Positions 1 through 9,300 of a DNA stretch of 54,961 nt are shown piece by piece. Under the pieces are notes generated by a model. That model did not search any database. It was given only the letters and a program-made list of their open reading frames with translations, and was not told the DNA's origin. Within the stretch, counting starts at the first letter, position 1; each line of letters begins with the position of its first letter. The position numbers and the translations under genes are program-made. The DNA comes from Cyanobacteria bacterium REEB417 (GTDB lineage Bacteria; Cyanobacteriota; Cyanobacteriia; PCC-6307; Cyanobiaceae), in contig JAGWVJ010000009.1 in NCBI GenBank assembly GCA_018970945.1, forward strand, positions 1-54,961. The letters run 5' to 3'.

Positions 1-1536
1 CAGCACCGGCGGATCCTTGAGAATCGCCCGGGCCAGGGCGATGCGCTGGCGCTGCCCGCCGCTGAGGCGTTGGCCGCGTTCGCCCACCAGGGTGTCGTAG
101 CCGTCGGGCAGGGCTTCGATGAAGCCGGCCGCTTCGGCCAGGACCGCCGCCCGGGCAATCGCCGCGCGGGAGGCAGCAAAACTGCCATAGGCAATGTTGT
201 CAGCCACGGTGCCGTGGAACAGGAACACCTCCTGCGACACCAGGCCGATGGCGCCGCGCAGATCGCACTGCCGCAGCTGTTCGATCGGGATGCCATCCAG
301 CAGGATGCGCCCACCCTGCAGGCCATAGAGGCGCAGCAACAGCTTCACAAGGGTGCTCTTGCCCGAGCCGGTGGAGCCGACGATGCCGATGGTGCTGCCC
401 GCCGGAACCGTCAGGTCAAAGTGCTGCAGCAGGGGCTCGCGGCCGCCATAGGCAAAGCCAACGTCTTCGAAGCGAATCTCCCCCACCACCTTGCCCCGAG
501 GCAATGGTGTGGAGCCCCCCGCCAGGGCCACGGGGGTGTCGAGCAGATCGAGCACCCGGTTGGCCGAAGCCATGGCCCGCTGGTAGTCGTCGAGGGTGCG
601 ACCCAGGGTGGTCAGGGGCCACAGCAGCCGCTGGGTGATGAACACCAAAAAGCTGTAGGTCCCCACCGCGATCGTGCCGCGCCAGGCCTGCAGGCCACCG
701 ATCACCAGGATCGCCAGAAAGGCAAACAGGATCGCAAAGCGGATCAGGGGAATGAACGCCGCCGAAAGACGGATCGCCCGTTGGTTGGACTCCCGGTAGG
801 CATTGCTCTGCTCACCGAGTCGGTCGAGCTCCCAGGCTTCGGCGGTGTAGCTCTTGATCGTGAGCATGCCGCCCAGGTTGTTGGCCAGGCGGCTGGCCAG
901 ATCGCCGGCCCGATCGCGCACCTGGGCGTAGCGGGGTGCCAGCCGATGCTGGAAGCGCAGCGATCCCCACAGAATCACCGGGATCGGCAAAAACGACACC
1001 CCGGCCACCGCCGGCGACAGGTAGGCCATGGCCCCGCCAACGGCCAGAACGGTGGTCGTGAGCTGCAGGATCTCGTTGGCGCCGTGGTCGAGAAAGCGCT
1101 CCAGCTGGTTGATGTCGTCATTGAGGATCGCCAGCAGTCGGCCGCTGCTCCCCGCCTCAAAGAAGGCCATCTCCAGTTGCTGCAGGTGGCCATAGGCCTC
1201 CAGCCGCAGTTCGTGCTGGACGGTCTGGGCCAGGTTCCGCCAAAGCACCCCGTAGAGGTACTCAAACAGCGACTCGGCGCTCCAGATCACGAACGACAGC
1301 ACCGCCAGCACCGCCAGCTGGGCGGGCACGCTGGTCACGCCGAAGAGGGCCAGCCAGGCGTTGTCCTGGCGAACGACCACATCCACCGCCAGACCGATGA
1401 GCACCGGGGGCGCCAGGTCGAACAGCTTGTTGAGCACTGAACACAACGCTGCCAGGCGCAACTGGCGGCCGTGGGGCCTCAGGGCTCTGAGCAGGCGCTG
1501 CAGCGACGGGCGAGACACGGTCGGATCAGCGCTCAT
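1..1536 (-). CDS. ABC exporter, fused permease-ATPase (C-terminus cut by window edge)
   Basis: The frame is open from an ATG at 1536 to the window edge (512 codons) without a stop. The product is a half-transporter of the MsbA/multidrug type. An N-terminal six-helix ABC membrane domain (about residues 20-320) is followed by an ATP-binding domain. That domain has Walker A GSTGSGKST, a Q-loop around GLVSQEVFLF and the signature LSGGQRQ; Walker B, D-loop and H-loop lie beyond the edge. It should sit in the plasma membrane and export a lipid or hydrophobic compound after dimerising. The substrate cannot be read from sequence. A second exporter of the same architecture lies at 48957-50702. The gene stands alone, about 120 bases from the RNA-binding protein gene upstream on the same strand. 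Confidence 0.9.
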   Translation of the reverse strand, partial: MSADPTVSRPSLQRLLRALRPHGRQLRLAALCSVLNKLFDLAPPVLIGLAVDVVVRQDNAWLALFGVTSVPAQLAVLAVLSFVIWSAESLFEYLYGVLWRNLAQTVQHELRLEAYGHLQQLEMAFFEAGSSGRLLAILNDDINQLERFLDHGANEILQLTTTVLAVGGAMAYLSPAVAGVSFLPIPVILWGSLRFQHRLAPRYAQVRDRAGDLASRLANNLGGMLTIKSYTAEAWELDRLGEQSNAYRESNQRAIRLSAAFIPLIRFAILFAFLAILVIGGLQAWRGTIAVGTYSFLVFITQRLLWPLTTLGRTLDDYQRAMASANRVLDLLDTPVALAGGSTPLPRGKVVGEIRFEDVGFAYGGREPLLQHFDLTVPAGSTIGIVGSTGSGKSTLVKLLLRLYGLQGGRILLDGIPIEQLRQCDLRGAIGLVSQEVFLFHGTVADNIAYGSFAASRAAIARAAVLAEAAGFIEALPDGYDTLVGERGQRLSGGQRQRIALARAILKDPPVL

Positions 1537-1657
1537 GGAGCCTTCCGTCGCAGGGTTGAAGGAGCGGGGCTGGTCTCAGCCGACCGGAGAACCGGGGCCT
1601 GCCGCAGCGATCAACCCAACAGCAGGGTCCTGTGTTGCAGCAAGCCCCGGATGGGGA

Positions 1658-2020
1658 TCACCAGCGGTTGCCGCCGCCGCCACCGCCGTAACCACCCCCA
1701 CCACCGCCGCCGCCGCGGTTGCCACCGCCGCCGCCGCCGCCGTAGCCACCACGGCCACCACCACCACCACCGCCGCCTTCACGGGGGGTGGCTTTGTTGA
1801 CGCGGATCATGCGACCCATCCACTCGACGTCCTGGAGGTCGTCGATGGCTTTCTGCTCGGCCGCATCATCACTGAGCTCAACGAAGGCGAAACCGCGCTT
1901 GCGACCGGTCTCACGGTCAAGGGGAAGGCTGCACTGGCGAACCTCGCCGTACTGGCCGAAAAGGTCAAGCAGATCCTCGCGCTCAGCCTGGAACGAGAGG
2001 TTGCCAACGTAAATGGTCAT
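1658..2020 (-). CDS. Glycine-rich RRM RNA-binding protein (cyanobacterial Rbp family)
   Basis: A 120-residue protein with one RRM. RNP2 is IYVGNL (residues 3-8) and RNP1 is KRGFAFVEL (41-49). From about residue 83 the tail is almost only glycine, with scattered Arg, Tyr and Asn, ending GGNRW. This is the layout of the cyanobacterial Rbp proteins, which bind RNA and are often cold-induced. The start at 2020 puts MTIYVGNL at the N-terminus as in the family; an in-frame start 17 codons upstream would add an unrelated arginine-rich stretch. The tail is encoded by GGT/GGC-rich repeats and may vary in length between strains. The cold-shock-type DEAD-box helicase gene at 2489-4213 is close upstream on the same strand, a fitting neighbour, though co-transcription is not shown. 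Confidence 0.95.
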   Translation of the reverse strand: MTIYVGNLSFQAEREDLLDLFGQYGEVRQCSLPLDRETGRKRGFAFVELSDDAAEQKAIDDLQDVEWMGRMIRVNKATPREGGGGGGGGRGGYGGGGGGGNRGGGGGGGGYGGGGGGNRW

Positions 2021-2286
2021 TGAAGGAACTGAAGCAATCCTGGAACTGATTCGTCTGATGCCGGGTTCCAAGGGATTGCCAGTGAAAGCTGAGCGAGCCG
2101 AGGGAGCCTGTAGACCTGTTGAATCCGTGTCACTGTACCGGCTTGCCTGAACCCGGCCGCCCTGGCCCGCCCGTCATCTGCAGACATGGAGAACCATGAA
2201 GCAGATCCGAAAGGATTCTTTCGAACCCGCGGCGATCCCCAGGTCGCATCCCATTGTCAGCAAATCCTGATTCAGCAGCGCCTGTG

Positions 2287-2487
2287 ATGACGGCCCCCGT
2301 TCCCTGGAGTCTGGCCTGGAGCGAGAACGGAGAACTCGCTGCCCAAGACCGCTTCGACCTGCTGCAGACCCTTGTCTGCAGCGAATCGCTGAACGCACAG
2401 ACGTCGCTGGTGGCAGCTGTCGAACGGCTCACCAGTGTTGAGTTCACCACGCTGATGAGTCCGGATGTGACCGGGCTCTGTGCCTGA
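2287..2487 (+). CDS. Small hypothetical protein (66 aa)
   Basis: A short ORF lies in the gap between the RNA-binding protein and the DEAD-box helicase, on the opposite strand to both, and ends one base before the helicase stop codon. From ATG at 2287 it encodes 66 residues with no low-complexity bias and a plausible helical core (DRFDLLQTLVCSESLNAQ). A TTG eleven codons upstream (2254) is an alternative start. No family was recognised. It could be a small conserved cyanobacterial protein or a chance ORF in GC-rich DNA; minus-strand frames are also open here. Confidence 0.4.
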   Translation: MTAPVPWSLAWSENGELAAQDRFDLLQTLVCSESLNAQTSLVAAVERLTSVEFTTLMSPDVTGLCA

Positions 2488-2488
2488 A

Positions 2489-4213
2489 TCAGCCCTGCAG
2501 CCTTGAGATCTGCAGGGGCTTGTTGAGCACCCGCAGCTGGCGGAGCCCCTCAAACACATCCGGAGGCATGCCCTGGGGCAGGTCCACGGTGCTGTGGGTG
2601 TCAAAAATCTGAATGCGACCGATGGCCTTGCCCGCGAGACCGGTCTCGTTGGCAATGGCTCCAACGATGTTGCCGGGCTTGATGCGGTCACGCCAGCCCA
2701 GCTCGATGCGGAAGCGCTCCATGTCGGCCTCGAGGGCGCGGGCCTGCATCGGGCGCTCGCCGCGGGTGTTGCGTGCCGCGCTTGACCGCTCCCCCATGCT
2801 GGCCTGACGGGGCATCGCAAAGGATTCCTCACCCTGCAGCAACAGGGGTTTGCCAGCCAGCACCAGTTCGAGCGCGGCAAGGGCCAGGGCTTCACCGCTG
2901 CAATCGAGCTCCTGCGCGACCCGCTGCACCATCTCGCTGAGCAGGGCGCGCTCTTCGGGCTGGCAGCTCGAGGCCCCTGCCGCTGTCGTGAGCCGACTGC
3001 GCAACCGGTCCAGTCGGTTCTGGTTAATGGTGGCGTTGCTGGGCACCTCCATCGGCTCGATCGGTCGGCCCACCGCCCGCTCAAGACCACCCAGGAAACG
3101 GCGCTCGCGGGGTGTCAGGAACAGGATCGCCTCACCGCTGCGCCCGGCCCGGCCGGTGCGGCCGATGCGGTGGACGTAGGCCTCGCTGTCGAAGGGCACG
3201 TCGTAGTTGATCACCAGGCTGATCCGCTCGACATCGAGCCCGCGAGCCGCCACATCGGTGGCCACCAGCACATCGACCTGGCCCTTGCGCAACCGGTCGA
3301 TGGTGCGCTCGCGCTGGGCCTGGGGCACGTCGCCATTGAGAACGGCCACGTCGTAGCCGTGCTGCTCGAGCGACTCGGCCACGGTCAGGGTGATCGCCTT
3401 GGTGCGGGCAAAGATGATGGTGGCTTCAGAGCGTTCGGCCTCCAGCACCCGCTCGAGCGCGGCGATCTTCTGGGGGCCGTTGACCGTCAGATAGCGCTGG
3501 CGGATGCGGCCTGAGTCGGCCGCCTTGGGGCGAATCGTGATCTCGGCGGGGCTGTTGAGATACTTCTGGGAGATGCGGCGGATCTCGGTCGGCATCGTGG
3601 CCGAGAACAGCACAACCTGCCTCTGGGTGGGCAGCTGCTCGAGCACCCATTCGACGTCGTCGATGAAGCCCATGCGCAGCATCTCGTCGGCTTCGTCGAG
3701 CACCAGGGCCCGCAGTGCCGACAGATCCAGGGTTCCCTGGCGCATGTGATCCATGACGCGGCCGGGGGTTCCGACCACGATCTGCACGCCGCGGCGCAGA
3801 TGGTGAATCTGGTCGCGGAAGTCGGCACCGCCGTAGATCGCCAGGGTGCGCACCCCGTCGAGGTGCACGGCGTAACTGTTGAAGGCTTCGGCCACCTGCA
3901 TGGCCAGCTCTCGCGTGGGGGCCAGCACCAGCACCTGGGGCTTGCGCTGGTCGGGGTCAAGGGCCGCCAGCATCGGCAGGGCGAAAGCGGCGGTCTTGCC
4001 GGTGCCGGTCTGGGCCTGTCCGACCAGATCGCGGCCGAGCATCAGCTCAGGGATGGCTGCGCTCTGGATCGGCGAAGGCTCCTGATAGCCGATCGCCTCC
4101 AGGGCTTTCAGCAGCTCGGGGCCGAAGCCGAATCGGGAGAACCCGCTCGGGTTCTGGGGCACATCAAGATCGGCGGGGCAGCCGAAGCTGCCCTCCAGGG
4201 AGGTCTGAGTCAC
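2489..4213 (-). CDS. DEAD-box ATP-dependent RNA helicase (DeaD/CsdA-like)
   Basis: A 574-residue RNA helicase that unwinds structured RNA in ribosome assembly, translation or decay, especially in the cold. Visible elements are the Q-motif region (about 26-50, GYQEPSPIQ), motif I AQTGTGKT (67-74), PTRELA (99-104), motif II DEAD (173-176), motif III SAT (204-206) and motif VI HRIGRTGR (348-355). After a linker, about residues 495-574 match the DbpA-type RNA-binding domain of the DeaD group, including the run IKPGNIVGAIANE. The start codon is GTG at 4213. The gene is separated by about 145 bases from the cupin gene upstream and is probably its own unit. Assignment to CrhR or another named cyanobacterial helicase is not attempted. 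Confidence 0.96.
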   Translation of the reverse strand: MTQTSLEGSFGCPADLDVPQNPSGFSRFGFGPELLKALEAIGYQEPSPIQSAAIPELMLGRDLVGQAQTGTGKTAAFALPMLAALDPDQRKPQVLVLAPTRELAMQVAEAFNSYAVHLDGVRTLAIYGGADFRDQIHHLRRGVQIVVGTPGRVMDHMRQGTLDLSALRALVLDEADEMLRMGFIDDVEWVLEQLPTQRQVVLFSATMPTEIRRISQKYLNSPAEITIRPKAADSGRIRQRYLTVNGPQKIAALERVLEAERSEATIIFARTKAITLTVAESLEQHGYDVAVLNGDVPQAQRERTIDRLRKGQVDVLVATDVAARGLDVERISLVINYDVPFDSEAYVHRIGRTGRAGRSGEAILFLTPRERRFLGGLERAVGRPIEPMEVPSNATINQNRLDRLRSRLTTAAGASSCQPEERALLSEMVQRVAQELDCSGEALALAALELVLAGKPLLLQGEESFAMPRQASMGERSSAARNTRGERPMQARALEADMERFRIELGWRDRIKPGNIVGAIANETGLAGKAIGRIQIFDTHSTVDLPQGMPPDVFEGLRQLRVLNKPLQISRLQG

Positions 4214-4357
4214 TGTGGTTTGGGCCTGAAGAATCCTTGAACGCAGGCCCGACAGAAACCCCTGGGATGTCGTGTCATGTGTTCTGACGTCAGGCCAGAA
4301 GCAACACGCAATCCGAAACGACTGTCCTGCCCTTGAAAAAGGCTTTCCAAAAGATTA

Positions 4358-4723
4358 TCACCCTGGCTTCACCCGCCCGAAATCATCGGCCAGCCGTTCG
4401 ATGTCGTCTTCGCTGAGCCAGTCACCGCGCTGCACCTCGATGATCTCCAGATCAGTCCCCTGCGCCGCTGCACGGTGCACGGCCCCCTGCGGGATCAGGG
4501 CCACCGACCCCGGCTCCAGGCCGATGCTCTGACCATCGAGCTCCATCGCACCGGAGCCGGCCACCACCACCCAGTGCTCGCTGCGGTGGTGGTGGCGCTG
4601 CCGGCTGATCCGCTGGCCGCGGCGGATCCACAAGCGCTTGACCCGGTAGCCCGCGCCTTCGGCCAGAGTCTCAAACCAACCCCAGGGCCGCTCGCTGCGG
4701 CCGGCATCAAGATGCACTGACAC
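4358..4723 (-). CDS. Cupin protein, mannose-6-phosphate isomerase type II C-terminal-like
   Basis: A 121-residue single-domain cupin matching the C-terminal isomerase domain of bifunctional mannose-1-phosphate guanylyltransferase / phosphomannose isomerase. It begins with the family's opening RPWGWFE and has a metal-binding cupin motif (RQRHHHRSEHWVVVAG), then GSVALIPQGAVHR. The guanylyltransferase half is absent, which is common for stand-alone cyanobacterial copies. It may isomerise mannose-6-phosphate and fructose-6-phosphate, or act in a related nucleotide-sugar step. The GTG start at 4723 overlaps the 3' end of recD by 17 bases, so it is probably co-transcribed as the last gene of the rec operon. 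A GTG two codons in is also possible. Confidence 0.88.
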   Translation of the reverse strand: MSVHLDAGRSERPWGWFETLAEGAGYRVKRLWIRRGQRISRQRHHHRSEHWVVVAGSGAMELDGQSIGLEPGSVALIPQGAVHRAAAQGTDLEIIEVQRGDWLSEDDIERLADDFGRVKPG

Positions 4724-6311
4724 GGGCGGTGAGCGGCTCCGGCTCCAGTGTGGGGGCTGTGGCGGTGATCAGCCAGGCCTCGCCCCGCGCCCGGGTCAGC
4801 GCCGTGTAGAGCAGCGGCCTCAGCCCGCGCACCCCCTCGGGCAGCAGCACCCAGACCTCGTCGGCCTCGCTGCCCTGGGCCTTGTGCACCGTGAGGGCAA
4901 AGGCGGGTTGGGCGCCGGGCACCTGAGCCGCATCTAGACACAGGGGCGCCCCGACGGGCGGAGCAAACAGCAGACGGCGCTGGCCGCCCCGCGCGATCAC
5001 CACGCCCACGTCACCGTTGGCCAGCCCCAGCTCATCGAGGTTGCGCGTGCACAGCACCGGTGTGCCGGCCGGCCAGTGGCGCGGCGAACGGCTGGCCAGC
5101 TCTCCAAGCAGCGCCTGATGCAGCGCCTCGGTACCCCAACGACCTCGACGCAGGGGCGAGAGCACCAACAGCTGCGGCAAGGCCTCCAGCAGGGGCTCGG
5201 TGGTGCCGGCAGCGGCCAGCCGCTGCAGCTGCTGCTGCCGCTGCCGCAACCGGTCCAGCAGGGGGGCGGGCAGACCGGGCGCAGCGTGCTGCAGCCAGTG
5301 CAGGTTGGCGCAGGCCGGCAATGCGGCCAGCATCGGCTGCAGTGCAGCGTCGCCCTCGCGCAGGGCTGCCGCCACGGCGGCAATGGCTCCGTTGTTGCGG
5401 TAGGTGTGCCGCAGCTGCACCGCCCCGGCACCCAGGACCTGGCGGCAGGCCGACGCCTGCAGATCGTGCAGCACCGAACCCGGGCCCACCGGCGGCAACT
5501 GGGCCGCATCACCCACCAGCACCAGCCGGCAGCGCTCGGGCAGGGCCTCAAGCAGGGCCCCCATCAGCGGCACATCGACCATTGAGACTTCGTCGACCAC
5601 CAGCAGATCAAGCTCGAGCAGGTGGTGGCGGTTACGGGCAAACGCATCGCCGCGGCTCTCCAGCAACCGGTGCAGGGTCGCTGTCGGCCAGTCGCTGCCC
5701 GCCAGAGCCGCCCGCAGGCGCGCCGCAGCCTTGCCGGTGGGAGCCGCCAGCTGAATGCGACAGGTGGGGTCCTGGGCGGTGGCGGCGGCCAGCATGCGGG
5801 CCACGGTGCTGGTCTTGCCGGTACCGGGTCCACCCTCCAGAAGCACCACCGGGCAGCGCAGCACCGCGGCCACGGCGGCCTGTTGCTGGGCATCGAGCCC
5901 CTGGGCATGGCGCTGCACCAGGTCAGCGTCGGCCTGCTGGGCAGCGTCGTCCCTGGGCAGGGGCTGCGCGGCCCGCGCCAGCAGCGCGCTGAGCACGGCC
6001 TGACGCTGCTGCTGCCAACGCCGCCACGACAGCTGATCGCCCTCCAACACCAGCGGTCCGTGGGGCTCAGCCGCCAGGGGCGAACCCTGCAGGGCCTGGC
6101 GATGGGCCTCGGAGGGCAGTGGAACCGCGAGCTGCCCCTCCGCCAGGGCCTCGGTGAGCGCCGTGATCAACTCGAGCACCAGGGGATCCGCGGCGCAGCC
6201 GTGCAACCGCGGCAACGCGGCGTTGAGGGCGGCCGCCAGGGCCGTGAGCCAGCGCGGTTGCTCCAGTGGTTGCTCCGGGGGTCGCTCCAGGTGTTGCTCC
6301 AGCTGGCTCAT
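4707..6311 (-). CDS. recD: Exodeoxyribonuclease V alpha subunit RecD
   Basis: The 5'-3' helicase motor of RecBCD, 534 residues. Superfamily 1B helicase motifs are clear: Walker A GGPGTGKTST, Walker B VVDEVSMVD, GDAAQLPPVGPGSVL (motif III), and near the C-terminus ALTVHKAQGSEADEV and LYTALTRAR (motifs V-VI). It would form a complex with the RecB and RecC encoded immediately upstream, processing double-strand breaks for RecA loading and degrading linear foreign DNA. Its ATG at 6311 overlaps the recB stop by four bases (ATGA), implying translational coupling. The length is slightly below that of the E. coli protein. Confidence 0.96.
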   Translation of the reverse strand: MSQLEQHLERPPEQPLEQPRWLTALAAALNAALPRLHGCAADPLVLELITALTEALAEGQLAVPLPSEAHRQALQGSPLAAEPHGPLVLEGDQLSWRRWQQQRQAVLSALLARAAQPLPRDDAAQQADADLVQRHAQGLDAQQQAAVAAVLRCPVVLLEGGPGTGKTSTVARMLAAATAQDPTCRIQLAAPTGKAAARLRAALAGSDWPTATLHRLLESRGDAFARNRHHLLELDLLVVDEVSMVDVPLMGALLEALPERCRLVLVGDAAQLPPVGPGSVLHDLQASACRQVLGAGAVQLRHTYRNNGAIAAVAAALREGDAALQPMLAALPACANLHWLQHAAPGLPAPLLDRLRQRQQQLQRLAAAGTTEPLLEALPQLLVLSPLRRGRWGTEALHQALLGELASRSPRHWPAGTPVLCTRNLDELGLANGDVGVVIARGGQRRLLFAPPVGAPLCLDAAQVPGAQPAFALTVHKAQGSEADEVWVLLPEGVRGLRPLLYTALTRARGEAWLITATAPTLEPEPLTARVSAS

Positions 6312-9300
6312 GCGACCCCCTCCAGCACCCGATCGAGGGCCAGCAACCGCGCCAGCGGCGGCTGATCGATGAACACCCCCGGCACGGTCTGGTGGGAGAG
6401 GCCTGGGCCGGGCACGCCCCTTAAAAACACATACACGTAGCCCCCCAGATGACGCGCCGGGTCATATCCCGGCAGGCGCCAGCGCAGGTAGCGGTGCAAT
6501 GCCACCAGGTAGAGGTGGGCCTGCAGGGGGTAGTGGTTGGCCGCCATCAGGGCCGCCATGGCCGAGCCGCTGTAGTGGCAGGGCCCGCAATGCAGGGGCC
6601 GGCCGGCGGCGTCGCGCTCGCCCAGCCAGTTGCTCTTCCAGTCGAGCACCCACCAGCGCCCGTCGTGGCAGAACACCAGATCGATCGACCCGGTCAGGAA
6701 CCCCTGGCTGGCGATCGGCAGCTGGCTCAGGCTGGCGCCGTAGGCCGGGCCGAAGGGCCCCTCGGGGTGATCCACGAAGACCCGTGCCAACGCCGGCGAT
6801 CGCACCAGCGCCAGGGGCAGGTCAAAGGCCATTTCACTGAGCCGGGCGGCGCGTGGCAGCTGGGCCAGGGAAAACGGGCCCAGCTGACCGCCCAGGGGCG
6901 TCTGGCGCAGCAACTCGAGGCCCTCCAGCAGCGGCTCGAGCTGGTCGATGACGATGCCCGAGCGCACCAGTTCACGCTGGATCAACGGGCCCTGATCGGC
7001 TGCGGGCTGCTGGAAATCGAGCTGCTCCAGCACCCGGTGCAGGCAGTCGCCCGCCGAGGCACCGCGGGGAAAGCGGGCCAGGGGGCCGTCACGGCCTCCG
7101 GCTTCGGGCAGGGGCTCCAGCTCGAGCTCCCGCACCAGCCCATCGGTTTCACGGCCCTCTTCGAGGGCCACAGGCGCCACCCCATGGCTGCCGCGGGTCC
7201 AGCTGGTGTAGCTGCTGCGGCCCCAGCTGCTGTCGAGCGGGTGGCTCGGCACCGGGCCGAGCTGCAGCGCCTGGGCGGACGCGGCGGGGGGGTGCCAGCG
7301 CCCTGGGGCGGCCGGTGGCACCAGGGCCAGAGGCAGGTCACGGGCCGCCAGCTCCTGCTCCAGCAGGGCCAGCCAGTCGGCATCGCTGCGGGCGCCATAG
7401 GGATCGTGATCTGGATCGGGCGGCGGCTCAGCGCCGAACAGCCAGGGGTGCAGCGGATTGCCCTGCTGGCCGGCAGCGGGCCCCCAGACCAGCAGCAGCA
7501 TCTGGCGGGCCCGGGTCACGGCCACGTAGGCCAGGCGTTCGCGCTCGGCCAGCTCGGCGTGGCGCTGCTGCAACCACGCCTGCAGGCCACGGCCCCAGTG
7601 GCGATTGAGGTGGAGATCCAGCACAGGATCCGCGGCGCCCTCGGGCTGAAAGCGAACGCCGATGCGGCTGGCCGAGCGCTCGGCGGGCGCCTGCCACAGG
7701 TACGGACAGATCACGACCGGATACTCGAGGCCCTTGCTGCGGTGAACTGTGACCACAGCCACGGCCGCATCAACCGCATCGCTGTGGGGTTGGTGGTCCT
7801 CAGGCACGATCCGATCCGGCTCCAGCCGCTGGCGCCGCAACCAGTCGGCGGCGGCATCAGGCCCCAGCTGATCGGCGTGGATGCGCTCCTGCACCAGTTG
7901 GGCGCATTGCTGCAGATCGGCCAGCAGACGCCCATCCAGGGCCAGGCGGGCCAGCTCCCGCTCCTGCAGCAAGGCCGCCAGCACCGCCAGCAACCCCTGG
8001 GCAGGCAACTGCTCGGCCAACCGGGCCAGCCGGCCGGCCAGCGCAGTCCAGCGCTCTGCCGAGGCGGCGGCGAGCTCGGCGGCGCTCCAACCCAGCAGGG
8101 GTGAGGCCGCCAGCAGCCGCAGCCGGCCGATGCGGCCCGGCTCGGCCAGGGCATCGAGCAGCCGCTGCAGCGCCGTGGCCGCCGCCGTGGCCAGCACATC
8201 GCCGCGACTCACCAGCCGGGTGGCGATGCCGATGCGCTCGAGCTGGTGCCGCAGCGCCTCGGCCTGTTGGTGCGTGCCCACCAGCAGGCACACGTCGCAC
8301 GGGGGGACTCCTCGCCTCAGCAGCGCTGCCGTCTGGGCAGCCACGTCGGCCGTCAGGCGCTGCTCAAGTGCCGTGCGGCTGGGGGCCTTGCTGCCGGCGG
8401 GCCGATCAGCGCCGAGCCACAGCAACTGCAGGGGCGGATCCTGGGCCACGGCGGGATGGGGGCCATGGCGTTGGCTTGAGGTCACCTCCGGCAAGGGCAG
8501 GCCCGAGCGCCGCAGACCCGGGGCCATCAGCCGGTTAAGCGCCTCCAGCAGCGGGGCCGTGGTGCGGTGGTTGACCCCCAGCTGGCTGATGCCACGGGCG
8601 GCTTCGGCCTGCTGGCGGGCCCGCTGGTAGGTGGCCAGCTCACCGCCGCGAAAGCGGTAGATGGCCTGTTTGGGATCGCCCACCAGCACCACCCGGTGCC
8701 GCACTGGGTCAAAGGCCGCCTGCAGGATGCGCCACTGCACCGGGTCGGTGTCCTGAAATTCATCAACCAGGGCCACGGCATAGCGCTGACCCACCCGCTC
8801 CAGCAGCGGCGTGCTGCGCTGCGCGCCGGGATCGAGGGCCTCGAGCAGCTGGCCGAAACCAAGGCGCCCAGCCGCCTGGCGGCGACGGCGCAGCACCTGG
8901 CGGCCCCAGTGGCAGCCATACAGCAGCACCAGCTCGGCCGGCCCCTCGACCAGCCGGGCGATCGCCTCGAGCAGGGGCCGCTGCGGCAGGGATGGGGCCG
9001 AGCCCTCGCAGCTGCGGGCCACCTTGCTGAAGCTGCCCGGGTGAAAGTAGCCGCAGAGCAGCTCCTGCTCCAGCACCGCACCGTGGTCACCCCCTGCAGG
9101 CTGGGCGGTGATCCAGCCATCGAGCTCGGCGCAGCGGTCCTTGCGGGGCCTGGGGCTGTAGGGGGTGGTGGCGCTGGCCCCGAGCTCGCGCCACTGGGCC
9201 GCCGCCGCGCAGAAGCTCGCCTCCAAAGCGCGGCCGTGCCCAGCCCAGAGCCCGACAAAGTCGCTCCAGGATGCTGTCCAGATCGCCTCGAGCTGGGGAG

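Noticed and set aside
70-1440. A 456-codon open frame on the plus strand
   Set aside because: It is the shadow of the ABC exporter on the minus strand, rich in Gln, Arg and Gly with no family resemblance; the minus strand reads a full transporter with Walker A and signature.
1658-1790. The GGN/CCN-rich stretch as a regulatory repeat or CRISPR-like array
   Set aside because: It is simply the coding sequence of the glycine-rich tail of the RRM protein; there are no constant repeats with unique spacers.
6449-8104. A 551-codon plus-strand frame opposite recB
   Set aside because: Composition is His/Gln/Gly-rich as expected for antisense of a GC-rich gene, and recB is intact on the other strand.
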